DNA from: Bacillota bacterium
GTDB lineage: Bacteria > Bacillota > Clostridia > Lachnospirales > Lachnospiraceae
Reading direction: 5' to 3'
Assembly: GCA_023413555.1 (NCBI GenBank)
Contig: JAEZPG010000030.1
Location: 22,796 to 86,795 of the forward strand
Length of the DNA: 64,000 nt
Both the position numbers and the translations under genes were made by a program. The first letter of the stretch is position 1. Each line of letters begins with the position of its first letter. This document shows positions 1 to 9,673 of this stretch, piece after piece. The notes under the pieces are model-generated. The model was not told the origin of the DNA and searched no databases. It saw only the letters and a program-made list of their open reading frames with translations.

Positions 1-1240
1 AAAGTTGGCTTTGTGCCTCTTTGTCAAGTTCTACCTTTACATCTGGTTCAATACCGGTTCCATGAATATTACGCCCCTTAGGAGTATAGTATTTGGATAC
101 AGTCAACTTGACTGCTGAGCCATCTGCTAATCGGTAGATATTCTGTACGATACCCTTGCCAAAACTGGTGGTTCCCACTAAAGTTCCAAGGCCATAATCC
201 TGGATACAGCCTGCAAATACCTCTGAAGCACTGGCACTATATCCATTAATCAACAAAGCCAGCGGCTTATCGAACTTATTGCCACTTTTGGCTTTGTACT
301 CATCGCCATTACCATTTTTATCCTTGGTGTAAACAAGCATACCTTTGCCTACCATTTGATCCAACATATCTACGACTACATCTAATAGCCCACCTGGATT
401 GTTACGAAGATCAATAACTAAGCCTTTCATGCCCTTACCATTCAGATCTTCCAAAGCTTTTCTAAACTGTAATGCTGTTACCTGGTCAAATTCAGTTACT
501 TGAATATATCCAATCTGATCCTCCATCATTTTATAAGTAATGGTAGGCACCTCTACCTTGTCCCTGGTCACCTCTACTTCAATTGGCTCAGTACTACCTT
601 CTCGAAGAACCTCTAGACGAACAATAGTATTTCTCTCACCCTTCATAGCATTTACTACTTCCGTTAGATCCTTCCCAGTCACCTGCTCACCCTCTACCGA
701 GTAAATCACATCATTAGGAAGGATTCCTGCTTTGGCTGCTGGTCCCTTTTCAAAAGGTTTTACGATAGTAATAATACCAGTTTTCTGATCTTGATTAACG
801 TAAGCTCCGATACCATAGTACTCACCAGAGGTAGATTCCATAAGTTCATCATATTCCTCCTTGGTATAGTAGGTGGAATATGGATCCTTTAAACTATCTA
901 CCAACCCTTTATAAATTCCTTCTTGGAATTCAACCGAGTCAGTATTTTCCAGATAGTAGTTCCCAATATACTTTTCTAGAAGATCAATCTTTGATTCTAT
1001 GGCATTGTAATTAAGTTGCCCATTGATATCAGAAGAATCCCCTGTAAAAGATAGTCCTCCAAAGAAACTCCACAGAGCAAAAGCTACAGCAAATATAATA
1101 CAACAGATAGAAGCTCCTGTCAGAACTCCACTTCGAAAACTGTGGTTTTTGGTCTCATAAGGATTACTCAGCCCTACATCCTGCATACGATCAAAATATG
1201 GATTATTTTTCTCATCCGTGTTGTTCCCATTGTTGTCCAT
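1..1240 (-). CDS. ctpA: S41 family C-terminal processing protease (CtpA-like), cut by window start
   Basis: Membrane-anchored carboxy-terminal processing peptidase of the Tsp/CtpA/CtpB family. The start at 1240 follows GGAAAGGAAG. About 413 residues are visible and the C-terminus lies outside the window. A single TM segment sits near residues 38-60, followed by an N-terminal helical region, a PDZ domain (about 125-215) and the S41 core. The catalytic Ser337 lies in the motif YSASASEVFAG, with Lys362 in TSFGKGIVQ and Gln366 four residues on; the 25-residue Ser-Lys spacing equals that of E. coli Tsp (S430/K455). It is the last visible gene of the ftsE-ftsX-M23 operon, which suggests a role in turning over or activating the neighbouring cell-wall hydrolase (inference). 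Confidence 0.93.
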   Translation of the reverse strand, partial: MDNNGNNTDEKNNPYFDRMQDVGLSNPYETKNHSFRSGVLTGASICCIIFAVAFALWSFFGGLSFTGDSSDINGQLNYNAIESKIDLLEKYIGNYYLENTDSVEFQEGIYKGLVDSLKDPYSTYYTKEEYDELMESTSGEYYGIGAYVNQDQKTGIITIVKPFEKGPAAKAGILPNDVIYSVEGEQVTGKDLTEVVNAMKGERNTIVRLEVLREGSTEPIEVEVTRDKVEVPTITYKMMEDQIGYIQVTEFDQVTALQFRKALEDLNGKGMKGLVIDLRNNPGGLLDVVVDMLDQMVGKGMLVYTKDKNGNGDEYKAKSGNKFDKPLALLINGYSASASEVFAGCIQDYGLGTLVGTTSFGKGIVQNIYRLADGSAVKLTVSKYYTPKGRNIHGTGIEPDVKVELDKEAQSQL

Positions 1241-1335
1241 AGCAACTTCCTTTCCGCTAATTATTTCTACTGAGCCCCATCTATATATATTATGACTATT
1301 TTCCTTATCGTATTCCCATTACTATACATTTTCGT

Positions 1336-2649
1336 TTATCTGATATATTTTTCTGGGTCCACATAGCTACCATTACATTTGATTGTAAAATGCAGATGAT
1401 TCCCGCTAGAACGTCCTGTGGATCCAACCAGTGCTATGACTTGTCCTTTGGATACTTTATCTCCTGTAGAAACCTTCAGCACAGAGGCATGCATGTATAT
1501 AGTAGAATAACTGGCGTTATGATATATCACCACATGATTTCCCATAGCCGATTGATAAGATGCATCAATTACAACACCATCTTCTGCAGCTAAGATTGGA
1601 GTTCCCTTTGGAGCTGCAATATCCAGACCATTGTGATAACTGCGATATCCAGTAAATGGGTCACTTCGATATCCAAACTGAGATGTAATTCTACCTGACA
1701 CGCTTAAAGGCCACCTAAAAGATAATTTACCACTGGGTTCAGTTCTATCTTCATTATCATTGTTACTAGAGTTACCCCCACTTGAACCACCGCTGTTATT
1801 ATTGTCACTACTCTGTTGATCTTGGTTTTTCTTCTCTTCTTCCTGTCTTCTCTTCTCTTCTTCCCTACGTTTCTTTTCTGCTTCCTGTTTCTTTCTTAAC
1901 TCCTCTTGACGCTTCTTCTCAGCATCGATTAATGCCTGTACATGTTGCTCCTGTTTTTCAATTTCTTTTGAATAAGCATTGACAGAGGCTTGATTGGATG
2001 TAATATTGTCCTCATAAGCCTTAACTTCCTTCTGCTTATTAGTCAGCAAAGTATCTAATCCATCCTTCTGTATCTGAAGTTCTTGTTGTAGAGTATTAAG
2101 CTTATCTAAGTTTTCACTAACTTCAGCTTCCTTCTTTACAATCTCCTGTCTAGTTTCGTCGTAACGAGTGTAAAGTCCCTGATCATATTCAGAAATCTTG
2201 GAGATGTATTCCGCATTATTTAGCAGATCCTCTAACGATGAAGATTCCAGCAACATTGTCAGGTAATCATTACTTCCATTTTCAAATACATATTTTACAC
2301 GAGCTTTCATAATCTCATATTGCTTCTGTTGAGTGTTCTGAGCATTGCTAAGCTCCGTCCTAGTTTTCTTAAGAAGTGTGGAGGTCTCCTTTATCTGGTC
2401 ATTAAGGGCTGTAATCTGTTCATCCAATTCAGCAGTTTGTTTATCCAGCTTCTCTATGTAGGCTGAGATGTTGCCCTTTTCTTTCTCTAAGGCTGCAATC
2501 TTATCCTCCATTGCTTTTTTCTTCTTTTCCATACTAGACAACTGTCCCTTGGCACCCTCAAGATCACTGGCATATACGCCAAAGGAAATACTTACAGCAA
2601 AGAAAGCACATGTTGCAATTATAAATGCTCTTTTCATTACGTTTTTCAT
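1336..2649 (-). CDS. Secreted coiled-coil murein hydrolase with C-terminal M23 (LytM) domain, EnvC/PcsB-like
   Basis: Predicted extracellular peptidoglycan hydrolase, or activator, controlled by FtsEX. A signal peptide covers about residues 1-29, then a long charged coiled coil (about 30-270), a Ser/Asn/Gly-rich linker (about 275-310) and a C-terminal M23 domain. Zn-ligand motifs are visible: HNGLDIAAP (H-x3-D) and the HLHF box in SSGNHLHFTIK, so the enzyme is probably active rather than a degenerate EnvC. ATG 2649 is chosen because GAGG is then 6 nt upstream; an in-frame ATG at 2655 would touch the ribosome site. The coiled coil plus peptidase next to ftsEX matches the known FtsEX partners EnvC, PcsB and CwlO; direct coupling here is inferred. 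Confidence 0.92.
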   Translation of the reverse strand: MKNVMKRAFIIATCAFFAVSISFGVYASDLEGAKGQLSSMEKKKKAMEDKIAALEKEKGNISAYIEKLDKQTAELDEQITALNDQIKETSTLLKKTRTELSNAQNTQQKQYEIMKARVKYVFENGSNDYLTMLLESSSLEDLLNNAEYISKISEYDQGLYTRYDETRQEIVKKEAEVSENLDKLNTLQQELQIQKDGLDTLLTNKQKEVKAYEDNITSNQASVNAYSKEIEKQEQHVQALIDAEKKRQEELRKKQEAEKKRREEEKRRQEEEKKNQDQQSSDNNNSGGSSGGNSSNNDNEDRTEPSGKLSFRWPLSVSGRITSQFGYRSDPFTGYRSYHNGLDIAAPKGTPILAAEDGVVIDASYQSAMGNHVVIYHNASYSTIYMHASVLKVSTGDKVSKGQVIALVGSTGRSSGNHLHFTIKCNGSYVDPEKYIR

Positions 2650-2689
2650 TTCCATCCTCTTTTCTGTGTGAGACTTCTGTCATTCAATC

Positions 2690-3589
2690 TTAATGTCTTA
2701 AATGTTTCCTTACAGTTAAATAACTTCCTATTAATCCGATTCCAACGCCAATACTGATACAAATAGGAACCAAACCCATATAAATTCTTCCTAGAGACAG
2801 AAACTGCAGGGAAAGAGCAGAGAATTTGCCATCCACAAAGTTCATAATTCTATCATAGAGTACAAAAAGTGCTATCAGAGGTATACAAGCACCAAAAAAG
2901 CCTAATAAAATTCCTTCTATAATAAATGGTCCACGGATAAAGAAATCCGTTGCTCCTATTAACTTCATAATGGATATTTCTTCACGTCGTACTGTAATTC
3001 CCATTGATACTGTAATATTAATAAGAAAAATCGAGATTAATAATAAAATAACGATAATTCCCCCAGAAAAAATACCAATAAACTTATTGAAGCTACCAAA
3101 AACGTCAGCTACCTTATCCGAGTGCTGAACCGATCGTACCCCGTCAATTGTTTCAATGTAGCTAATTGCACTGTCTTGCTTATCTATCGTCTTCATTGTA
3201 ATGAAATAATAAGCAGAATCCTTTAAAGGATTATCTTCCCCAAAAGTTTTTACCATTTCTGGTTTTAATTTTTTCTGGAAGTTTTCCCATGCTTCCTCAG
3301 CAGAGCAATATTTCATTGTATCAATATCAGCAATATTCTCTTTTATCTTATTTCCTATTGCTTTTATCCTATCTTCAGAAGTTCCCTCATCAAATAGAAC
3401 CGTGATTCCAATATCACTTTCTTTGAGAGTAATGTTATACTCCAAGTTTGTAAGTATAAAATAAAATAATCCCACTAAAAATAAACAGGCAGCCATGGTG
3501 CAAATGGAAGCAATGGAAAACTTTCCATTACGTTTCAAATTTTTGGCGCCTTGTTTAAAACCATGTTGGATTGTACCTATATTAATCAC
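2690..3589 (-). CDS. ftsX: Cell-division ABC transporter permease FtsX
   Basis: Integral membrane partner of FtsE that transmits ATP hydrolysis across the membrane to a peptidoglycan hydrolase. About 299 residues: a short cytoplasmic N-terminus, TM1 (about 25-45), an extracellular domain (about 50-160) and three C-terminal TM helices with the FtsX signature region ([16 protein letters not shown]). The best start is GTG 3589, eight nt after the strong AAAGGAGGG site; ATG 3595 and the upstream ATG near 3616 are too close to it or inside it. This start overlaps the ftsE stop by 8 nt, so the pair is probably translationally coupled. Confidence 0.95.
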   Translation of the reverse strand: MINIGTIQHGFKQGAKNLKRNGKFSIASICTMAACLFLVGLFYFILTNLEYNITLKESDIGITVLFDEGTSEDRIKAIGNKIKENIADIDTMKYCSAEEAWENFQKKLKPEMVKTFGEDNPLKDSAYYFITMKTIDKQDSAISYIETIDGVRSVQHSDKVADVFGSFNKFIGIFSGGIIVILLLISIFLINITVSMGITVRREEISIMKLIGATDFFIRGPFIIEGILLGFFGACIPLIALFVLYDRIMNFVDGKFSALSLQFLSLGRIYMGLVPICISIGVGIGLIGSYLTVRKHLRH

Positions 3590-4343
3590 GTGCATACCCT
3601 CCTTTGACCTCATCACTTACAATGTGTCCCTTTTCCAAGGTAATAACACGCTTCTTCATTGCATCTACAATTTCTTTATTATGGGTAACCACTACTACTG
3701 TTGTTCCCATACGATTTATTTCATCAAGAAGTTTCATAATCTCCCAAGAGTTCTTAGGATCGAGATTACCCGTAGGCTCATCAGCCAAAATCAGCTTTGG
3801 TTTGTTAACTAAAGCTCGAGCAATAGCCACTCTTTGTTGCTCTCCACCAGAAAGCTCAGAAGGTATAGCCTTCATCTTGTCTAATAGACCTACCATAGAC
3901 AGCACCTCAGGTACTCGTTGCTTAATCTTAACAGCTGCAACTCCGACGGCCTTTTGAGCGAAAGCAATGTTTTCGTATACATTACGATCCTTTAACAAAC
4001 GAAAATTCTGAAATACAACACCCATAGTCCGCCGTAATTTTGGTGTGTGTTTGCGATCAATTCTATGTACAAAAAAACCATTGACATAGACAGACCCGCG
4101 GCTGACTTCAATTTCTTTCAATAATACTTTAATAAATGTGGATTTACCAGAACCACTACTGCCCACAATAAATACAAATTCCCCTTTGTTGATTGTTAAA
4201 TCAATCCCCCTTAGAGCATGAGTACCTGAAGGATAGTCCTTGTGGACATCCTTCAGGATAATGATGGGTTCATTGTTTTTATCTTCTTTATAGATTTTAT
4301 TTTTTTCTTTTGTAATATCATGAAGTGTCAATTTATTAGGCAT
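3582..4343 (-). CDS. ftsE: Cell-division ATP-binding protein FtsE
   Basis: Cytoplasmic ATPase of the FtsEX complex. Walker A GSSGSGKS (about residues 61-68), Q-loop [11 protein letters not shown] signature LSGGEQQRV and Walker [13 protein letters not shown] are all intact, with the H-loop in [12 protein letters not shown] 4343 is preceded by AGGAGAAG at 7 nt. The reading frame stays open up to a TTG at 4379, but that lacks a ribosome site. About 20 extra residues (Lys/Glu-rich) precede the usual FtsE start. Downstream ftsX overlaps by 8 nt. Confidence 0.96.
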   Translation of the reverse strand: MPNKLTLHDITKEKNKIYKEDKNNEPIIILKDVHKDYPSGTHALRGIDLTINKGEFVFIVGSSGSGKSTFIKVLLKEIEVSRGSVYVNGFFVHRIDRKHTPKLRRTMGVVFQNFRLLKDRNVYENIAFAQKAVGVAAVKIKQRVPEVLSMVGLLDKMKAIPSELSGGEQQRVAIARALVNKPKLILADEPTGNLDPKNSWEIMKLLDEINRMGTTVVVVTHNKEIVDAMKKRVITLEKGHIVSDEVKGGYARD

Positions 4344-4379
4344 AGTATAACTTCTCCTAGCGCATATACGTTTTGTCAA

Positions 4380-5468
4380 TTAGTAATCTAAACTCTCCAT
4401 ATACTTCATATATTTTACAACCATTAAAGCAATCTTAAATGTAATGGCATCCTCAAATACCCGAAGGTCTAAATTGGTACTCTTTTGTAATTTATCTAAA
4501 CGATATACTAACGTGTTACGATGAATGTATAACTGTCTAGAAGTTTCCGAAACATTTAGACTATTTTCAAAAAATTTGTTGATCGTTGTAAGGGTTTCTT
4601 CATCAAATTCATCTGGAGACTTTCCTTCGAAGATTTCTTTGATGAACATCTTACACAAAGGCATTGGAAGCTGATAGATCAGACGTCCGATTCCCAGGTT
4701 ATTATAAGCAACTACATTGCGATTACTGTAGAATATCTTACCTACATCCAGTGCCATCCTCGCTTCCTTATAAGAACGGGATACGTCTTTAATCTCATTC
4801 ACAATAGTACCGTAAGAAACGTGGGCATTGGTCATTGCCTCTGTATTTAACATATCGAGAACTACCTTAGCTGTTTTGCTAAGATCATCATAGGTCTCAT
4901 TCTGCTTCAATTCCTTCACTAAAATAATGTTTTTCTCATCAACTGCTGTGATAAAGTCCTTAGTTTTTCCTGAAAACAAACTACGAACCGTCTCTAACGC
5001 ATTACCATCCTTCTCATTTTTCGTTTCGATAAGAAATACTACCCTTCTCACCTCAGTATCAATGTGAAGCTTCTTCGCGCGGTTATAGATATCGACCAAA
5101 AGTAAATTGTCTAACAGCAGATTTTTAATAAAATTATCTTTATCATAACGTTCTTTATAGGCGACTAAAAGGTTTTGTATCTGAAACGCAGCTATCTTAC
5201 CTACCATATAAACATCATCGCTGTCACCTTTAACTAGGATTACATATTCTAATTGATGTTCGTCAAATACCTTAAAGAATTGGAACCCTTGGACCACCTG
5301 GCTATCTGCCGGTGAATCCACAAATGTGAGAACAGCACTTTCATAATCCTCAGCATTATTTATTGTTGAGGCTAACGTCTTTCCCTCAGTATCCATTACA
5401 CATATATCAATTCTAGTTATTCCTTTGAGTCCTTCAATGGTATTCTGTAGAATCTGATTTGATATCAT
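4380..5468 (-). CDS. CdaR/PucR-like transcriptional regulator with C-terminal HTH
   Basis: Predicted DNA-binding regulator of 362 residues. The N-terminal third resembles the sugar-diacid-recognition domain of CdaR proteins (ISNQILQNTIEGLKGITRIDICVMD), the middle is a GGDEF-like CdaR domain without catalytic motifs, and the last 60 residues form the PucR-type HTH (LNVSETSRQLYIHRNTLVYRL). ATG 5468 follows AAGGAG at 9 nt. It has its own promoter at 5561-5589 and lies just upstream of ftsE with a 36-nt gap, so some read-through into ftsE is possible. In this family the ligand is often a sugar acid; here it is unknown. Confidence 0.85.
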   Translation of the reverse strand: MISNQILQNTIEGLKGITRIDICVMDTEGKTLASTINNAEDYESAVLTFVDSPADSQVVQGFQFFKVFDEHQLEYVILVKGDSDDVYMVGKIAAFQIQNLLVAYKERYDKDNFIKNLLLDNLLLVDIYNRAKKLHIDTEVRRVVFLIETKNEKDGNALETVRSLFSGKTKDFITAVDEKNIILVKELKQNETYDDLSKTAKVVLDMLNTEAMTNAHVSYGTIVNEIKDVSRSYKEARMALDVGKIFYSNRNVVAYNNLGIGRLIYQLPMPLCKMFIKEIFEGKSPDEFDEETLTTINKFFENSLNVSETSRQLYIHRNTLVYRLDKLQKSTNLDLRVFEDAITFKIALMVVKYMKYMESLDY

Positions 5469-5560
5469 TATTATTCACTCCTTTTAATGCCATCATTGTA
5501 CTTTTGCTGGGTTTTATGAATGAGCATATTACATCCATTATTATTTAAGCATATAGGATA

Positions 5561-5589
5561 ATTTTATCATTTCCTTTATAAAATGTAAA
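5561..5589 (-). promoter_or_regulatory. Sigma-A-type promoter of the cdaR-like gene
   Basis: On the minus strand TTTACA (5584-5589) and TAAAAT (5561-5566) are separated by exactly 17 nt, about 95 nt upstream of the start at 5468. It is the only good promoter match in the 301-nt gene-free stretch 5469-5769, which otherwise holds the terminator of the upstream ATPase gene and AT-rich sequence. Confidence 0.6.
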
Positions 5590-5730
5590 TACAAGAAACT
5601 ATATAAATCTACAGTCTCATTTAGTATTTGCACGTATATCTTTATGCACATTTACAGAAAAACGCAGTATTTTGTCATTTTCCCAAATGCTGTATCCATA
5701 AATCTACTAATAATTAATTTTGTACATAGT

Positions 5731-5758
5731 AAAAGAGATACCCCTTTCGAGGTATCTC
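5731..5758 (-). terminator. Rho-independent terminator of the ABC ATPase gene
   Basis: Eight-base-pair stem GAGATACC / GGTATCTC (5735-5742 with 5751-5758) with an 8-nt loop, followed on the minus strand by TTTT. It lies about 12 nt beyond the stop codon of the gene ending at 5770. Confidence 0.85.
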
Positions 5759-5769
5759 CTGTCGCTATA

Positions 5770-6882
5770 TTAGTTACAGATAACTGCTTCTGTCTCTTTG
5801 TCAAAAATATGAATCTTTGATACATCAAACGCAACCTTAATAGTATCACCAACTCGTGCTGTAGTACGAGGATTAACTCGTGCTGTAAACTCAAATTGCT
5901 CTACACCGAAATATAAATAAACTTCTGCACCCAGCAACTCATAAACTTTAACTGTTGCCTCAAGAACACTATCAGGTGAACTGTTGATGATAATTTCTTC
6001 ATCTTTAATGTCTTCTGGACGGATACCAAGAGTAACTATCTTATCAATATATCCACCATCTTCCAAAATCTTAGCCTTAGCTTCTGGAACCTTAATACTA
6101 TTAGAACCAAACATTAATAATACGTCAGAACCAGACTTTAATACCTTACAGTCAATAAAGTTCATCTGAGGAGATCCCATAAATCCAGCAACAAATAAAT
6201 TAATAGGCTTGTCATACAGATTCTGTGGAGTATCTACCTGTTGGATAAGACCATCCTTCATAACAACAATTCTAGTACCAAGTGTCATTGCTTCCGTCTG
6301 ATCATGAGTTACATAAATAAATGTAGTCTCAAGTATCATATGTAATTTAGAAAGCTCTGTACGCATCTGAACACGTAACTTAGCATCCAAGTTGGATAAA
6401 GGCTCATCCATAAGGAATACCTTAGGATGACGAACGATAGCACGTCCAATCGCAACACGCTGTCTTTGTCCACCAGATAAAGCCTTTGGTTTACGATCTA
6501 ATAAATGATCAATATCAAGAATCTTAGCTGCTTCATGAACCAATTTATCAATTTCATCCTTTGGAGTTTTTCTTAACTTAAGACCAAATGCCATATTGTC
6601 ATAAACTGACATATGAGGATATAACGCATAATTCTGGAATACCATTGCAATATCTCTGTCTTTAGGTTCAACAGCATTCACCATTCTGTCACCAATCCAA
6701 CACTCACCAGATGTAATATCTTCCAAACCAGCAATCATACGAAGTGTAGTAGATTTACCACATCCAGATGGACCTACAAAAATAACAAATTCTTTGTCTT
6801 CTATATCAAGACAAAAATCTTTAACAGCTACAAATCCATTAGGATATGTTTTATTGATGTTTTTGAGCGTTACACTCGCCAT
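5770..6882 (-). CDS. ugpC: Carbohydrate ABC transporter ATP-binding protein, MsmX/UgpC type
   Basis: ATPase subunit of CUT1-type sugar importers, 370 residues from ATG 6882 (GGAGG at 9 nt). Walker A GPSGCGKST (37-45), signature LSGGQRQRV, Walker B VFLMDEPLSNLD and the H-loop YVTHDQTEAMT are intact. The C-terminal regulatory OB-fold (MalK-type TOBE, roughly 235-370) contains the family-typical LGIRPEDI. No permease or binding protein is adjacent. Stand-alone genes of this kind in Gram-positives usually serve several sugar transporters (as MsmX does in B. subtilis), which is the likely role here. Confidence 0.93.
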   Translation of the reverse strand: MASVTLKNINKTYPNGFVAVKDFCLDIEDKEFVIFVGPSGCGKSTTLRMIAGLEDITSGECWIGDRMVNAVEPKDRDIAMVFQNYALYPHMSVYDNMAFGLKLRKTPKDEIDKLVHEAAKILDIDHLLDRKPKALSGGQRQRVAIGRAIVRHPKVFLMDEPLSNLDAKLRVQMRTELSKLHMILETTFIYVTHDQTEAMTLGTRIVVMKDGLIQQVDTPQNLYDKPINLFVAGFMGSPQMNFIDCKVLKSGSDVLLMFGSNSIKVPEAKAKILEDGGYIDKIVTLGIRPEDIKDEEIIINSSPDSVLEATVKVYELLGAEVYLYFGVEQFEFTARVNPRTTARVGDTIKVAFDVSKIHIFDKETEAVICN

Positions 6883-7079
6883 ACTATATTTCCTCCTCTT
6901 AATACGTAACTTTAAATAAAGCATTATTAAATGTACTAACTATAGCATTATAATACATCAATTACCCTATCAAAACTATATCTCATTTTACCAAATTAGT
7001 TTTTTTTAATTTGTTTAATTTGTATACTAACTGTATAATATTGTATTATTTCTAAAATTATGCCTTTCTTTTTTATTGT

Positions 7080-7958
7080 TTACTGTTTATATTCTATAAA
7101 ACCTTCCCCTAGTACCTCCCTAACATCGCTAACTATAACAAAAGCGGAAGGGTCAATTTGTGCAACTTTATCAATAATACCTGATATTTCCTTCTTTGCT
7201 ACTACACATAATAACATGTTTTTTGCTTCATTGGAATACATCCCCTGTATTGGAATCCCTGTAGCTCCTCTATTTAGTTCGTGTAAAACCACTTGTGCAA
7301 TTGCTTCATGTTGGTCAGAGATGATATATACCAATTTGGCAAACTTGACACCTTCTAGAAAGTTGTCCATTATTTTAGAAGTCAGGTATACTGCAATAAC
7401 TGCATATAAGGATTTATTTAATCCAAATACAGCTGCACCTAATAAAACGATGGCGCTATCTACTACCATAAGTATTTGAGGAACTGTATAATGTTTTACT
7501 CTTCGCTGAAGTAGTGTACTAAACAGATCTGTTCCTCCAGTGGTACACTGATAAAAAAATACAAGCCCAAGACCAGAGCCCATTAAAACGCCACCAAATA
7601 TACTTGCCAAAAAATAATCCTTTGCAAATACTGCTTGCGTAGGTACAATATACAATGCTACTGTAAAACACACTGTAGCAAATAATGTCTTAGCAATATA
7701 TCTTGATCCAAACAGTATGATAGCAAAAACAAAAAGTGGAATATTGATTAACGCATTAGACAACCACAGGGGAATTCCTCCTGAAATTAGTGGTTTTGTC
7801 CAATCTTTTATTACAATAGCAAGACCAGAGACTCCTCCGGTTACCATATCCATCGGTTCAAATACTATATTAACTGCAACTGCCATTAGTGTAGTTCCTA
7901 ATGCAATCACAATATATTGAAGCCATCTTGGGCGATTAGTAAGTAGTTCCATTCTCAT
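7080..7958 (-). CDS. YitT family membrane protein (DUF161 + DUF2179)
   Basis: Predicted inner-membrane protein of about 292 residues. Five or six TM helices cover residues 15-180, with the family-typical GGVSGLAIVI near TM1-2 and QCTTGGTDLFSTLL later. A cytoplasmic DUF2179 domain forms the last 90 residues. The exact role of YitT proteins is not established. ATG 7958 follows AAAGGTG; a GTG at 7964 and ATG 7952 are alternatives. The start overlaps the tail of the upstream tagA-like gene by about 22 nt, so it belongs to the 9538-7080 operon. Confidence 0.88.
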   Translation of the reverse strand: MRMELLTNRPRWLQYIVIALGTTLMAVAVNIVFEPMDMVTGGVSGLAIVIKDWTKPLISGGIPLWLSNALINIPLFVFAIILFGSRYIAKTLFATVCFTVALYIVPTQAVFAKDYFLASIFGGVLMGSGLGLVFFYQCTTGGTDLFSTLLQRRVKHYTVPQILMVVDSAIVLLGAAVFGLNKSLYAVIAVYLTSKIMDNFLEGVKFAKLVYIISDQHEAIAQVVLHELNRGATGIPIQGMYSNEAKNMLLCVVAKKEISGIIDKVAQIDPSAFVIVSDVREVLGEGFIEYKQ

Positions 7959-8682
7959 TTTCACCTTTTTTAGTATTATATTGCTCTACTTTACGCCTGA
8001 ATATTCGGGTAGCACATGATTTATGCCTTTGAAACCCTCTTATCTTGTGGTATAGACTTAATAGATGAAGTTTTCTTATTAATAGTGGAGGGGCCTTCAA
8101 CTCTGAAACCATAATATCAAATATAGCTCCCAGCCCAATATACAACCTTGAGTTTAGCTGTTGCCAATAGGCTGCTACCCATTTCCCTTCAAAAGGAGTA
8201 GGTATTGTATTAACAATCATATCAGGATTTGCTGAGTTAATTGCATTCACCAATTGCTCATCCGTCCATTCTTCCTTTTGATTATAGGTTCCAATTATAG
8301 TGATCTTCGGAAAATTAAGTTTGCAATACGAAGTAATTTTTTCGATGGTACTTTCCTGGCTTGCCAAGACATAAATTGTATATGTCTTGTCCATCTTATC
8401 TATCAATTCCAAGAAAGAATGATATCCCTTTACCATGTTCTTCTTTGTCAAAAGCTGTGAGTGGATACCAAATACCTGTTCTTCTCCAGGCAACAAAAAA
8501 TCAGTCTCTTTTAGACATGTTTCCAATTCTTTATCTTCTGCTGCTTCAGCAATCAGTTTAGTTGATAAAAACACATAAATATTCAAACGATCATTGGTTA
8601 AATATTCCAAGGTCTTCTCTTTTAATGTATAAAAGGAAATGTAATCAATATCAAGTCCCATTACATTAATCTTACTATCCAT
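7936..8682 (-). CDS. WecG/TagA/CpsF family glycosyltransferase
   Basis: Predicted GT26 glycosyltransferase of 248 residues, transferring an aminosugar to a lipid-linked acceptor in teichoic-acid-like or capsular glycan synthesis. Family features include KLIAEAAEDKELETCLKETDFLLPGE-like sequence near residues 42-68 (canonical: A-D-G-x-G; here LLPGEEQVFG) and NPDMIVNTIPTPFEGKW (canonical VALG-x-P-x-QE). Both motifs are looser than in TagA itself, so acceptor and donor are uncertain. It follows the LCP-like gene and overlaps yitT. Confidence 0.8.
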   Translation of the reverse strand: MDSKINVMGLDIDYISFYTLKEKTLEYLTNDRLNIYVFLSTKLIAEAAEDKELETCLKETDFLLPGEEQVFGIHSQLLTKKNMVKGYHSFLELIDKMDKTYTIYVLASQESTIEKITSYCKLNFPKITIIGTYNQKEEWTDEQLVNAINSANPDMIVNTIPTPFEGKWVAAYWQQLNSRLYIGLGAIFDIMVSELKAPPLLIRKLHLLSLYHKIRGFQRHKSCATRIFRRKVEQYNTKKGENENGTTY

Positions 8683-8725
8683 GCAATTATCCTCTTTCTT
8701 GTTTTTCAGTCTGAGTTTCCGCTAG

Positions 8726-9538
8726 CTAATCCTCTAAAATCTTACCTAACCACTCCCTATCTTCTTTTGCTATCTGATTAGTATCTCCAGTAATAGGTAG
8801 AGAATAAACACCTATGTTGTCATAATCTGCTTTTTGATATGAAGATATATAGGTTTTTCTTTTAGATAAACTCAGGTTACTCTGTATTTTGGTATAGTAG
8901 GCTGCTAACTCTGCCTCCATTTGTAAGGAGGTAGTCAAGCCTTTAATCTTATTACGTATAGTCTCCTTCAAATGATAGCTCTTGGCTACACTGGTACTAT
9001 CTGATGTAGCAGTTGTTTTCTCTTCAAAGTACTCTTTAAAAGTAGAATCCGACATTAAGGTATAAAAGCTAATGTGAACTCCAAGGCTTTCTTCTAATAA
9101 CATACACCCATATTGATAAGCTGTGAACTGGGTAAAATACTGCGGAAGTTCTTTCCATGACAATATTTGCGGTACATTCTGGTTTACTTTACTTAAGGTG
9201 GCAAAAAGTTCTTTACTCATTGCATACTGGCTGCCAACTGGGATTGTTACAAAATCAAGCTTTCCTGTGTCTGAATGAAATATTTCCAGTAGCAGATGCC
9301 TCACTGTTCCATCGTCTCCATTTACAGAGAAAATAGCATTGATTGCAAGGGTGTCTGTAGTAGCCTTAACAATGGCTTTTGAAGAGTCGGCATCTACAGC
9401 GGCATATTGCCCAGTGCTTTTATAGTAAGCAATTGTGAGTTTATAAGTTCCTATTCCAACCCCTATAAATAAAAGCATCCAAAAAACTGTCTTCAATAGA
9501 GTTCTAGTTGTCTTTTTAATGATTCTGCGTCCGTTCAT
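8726..9538 (-). CDS. Membrane-anchored LytR-CpsA-Psr-like protein, catalytic arginines not conserved
   Basis: 270 residues from ATG 9538 (GGAGG at 8 nt). One N-terminal TM helix (about 15-38) is followed by an extracellular domain. The pattern HLLLEIFHSDTGKLDFVTIP and later LLEESLGVHISFYTLMS aligns by eye with LCP domains (SDTIMLVSINP..VTLVSIPRD; LLGIDIDYYV). The Arg-Asp pairs that bind the polyprenyl pyrophosphate in active LCP enzymes are absent: IPRD reads IPVG. Its place ahead of a TagA-like glycosyltransferase supports a role in anionic glycan attachment, perhaps non-catalytic. The family call is by eye only. Confidence 0.55.
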   Translation of the reverse strand: MNGRRIIKKTTRTLLKTVFWMLLFIGVGIGTYKLTIAYYKSTGQYAAVDADSSKAIVKATTDTLAINAIFSVNGDDGTVRHLLLEIFHSDTGKLDFVTIPVGSQYAMSKELFATLSKVNQNVPQILSWKELPQYFTQFTAYQYGCMLLEESLGVHISFYTLMSDSTFKEYFEEKTTATSDSTSVAKSYHLKETIRNKIKGLTTSLQMEAELAAYYTKIQSNLSLSKRKTYISSYQKADYDNIGVYSLPITGDTNQIAKEDREWLGKILED

Positions 9539-9558
9539 GAAATAAGCCTCCAAAATGA

Positions 9559-9587
9559 AGTATAGCAGAAATTGCTCTCTATGACAA
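9559..9587 (-). promoter_or_regulatory. Promoter of the LCP-tagA-yitT operon
   Basis: Minus-strand TTGTCA (9582-9587) and TATACT (9559-9564) with a 17-nt spacer, 20 nt upstream of the start codon at 9538. It is divergent from the promoter at 9620-9648. Confidence 0.75.
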
Positions 9588-9619
9588 GCTATAGCCGGTT
9601 ACTGATAGGGCGAAAGAAA

Positions 9620-9648
9620 TTGATATGTGTTTTTTTTTAGGGTATAAT
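9620..9648 (+). promoter_or_regulatory. Promoter of the SDR gene
   Basis: TTGATA (9620-9625) and a perfect TATAAT (9643-9648) with a 17-nt spacer, about 26 nt before ATG 9674. An AAAGGA ribosome site lies at 9659-9664. Confidence 0.85.
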
Positions 9649-9673
9649 ATGTAGTAAGAAAGGAATTAACAAT

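Noticed and set aside
3604..3957. 117-codon plus-strand frame antisense to ftsE
   Set aside because: Its sequence is the shadow of a conserved ABC ATPase; no ribosome site or homology of its own.
4344..4379. Extended ftsE start at TTG 4379
   Set aside because: No ribosome site; ATG 4343 has AGGAGAAG at good spacing.
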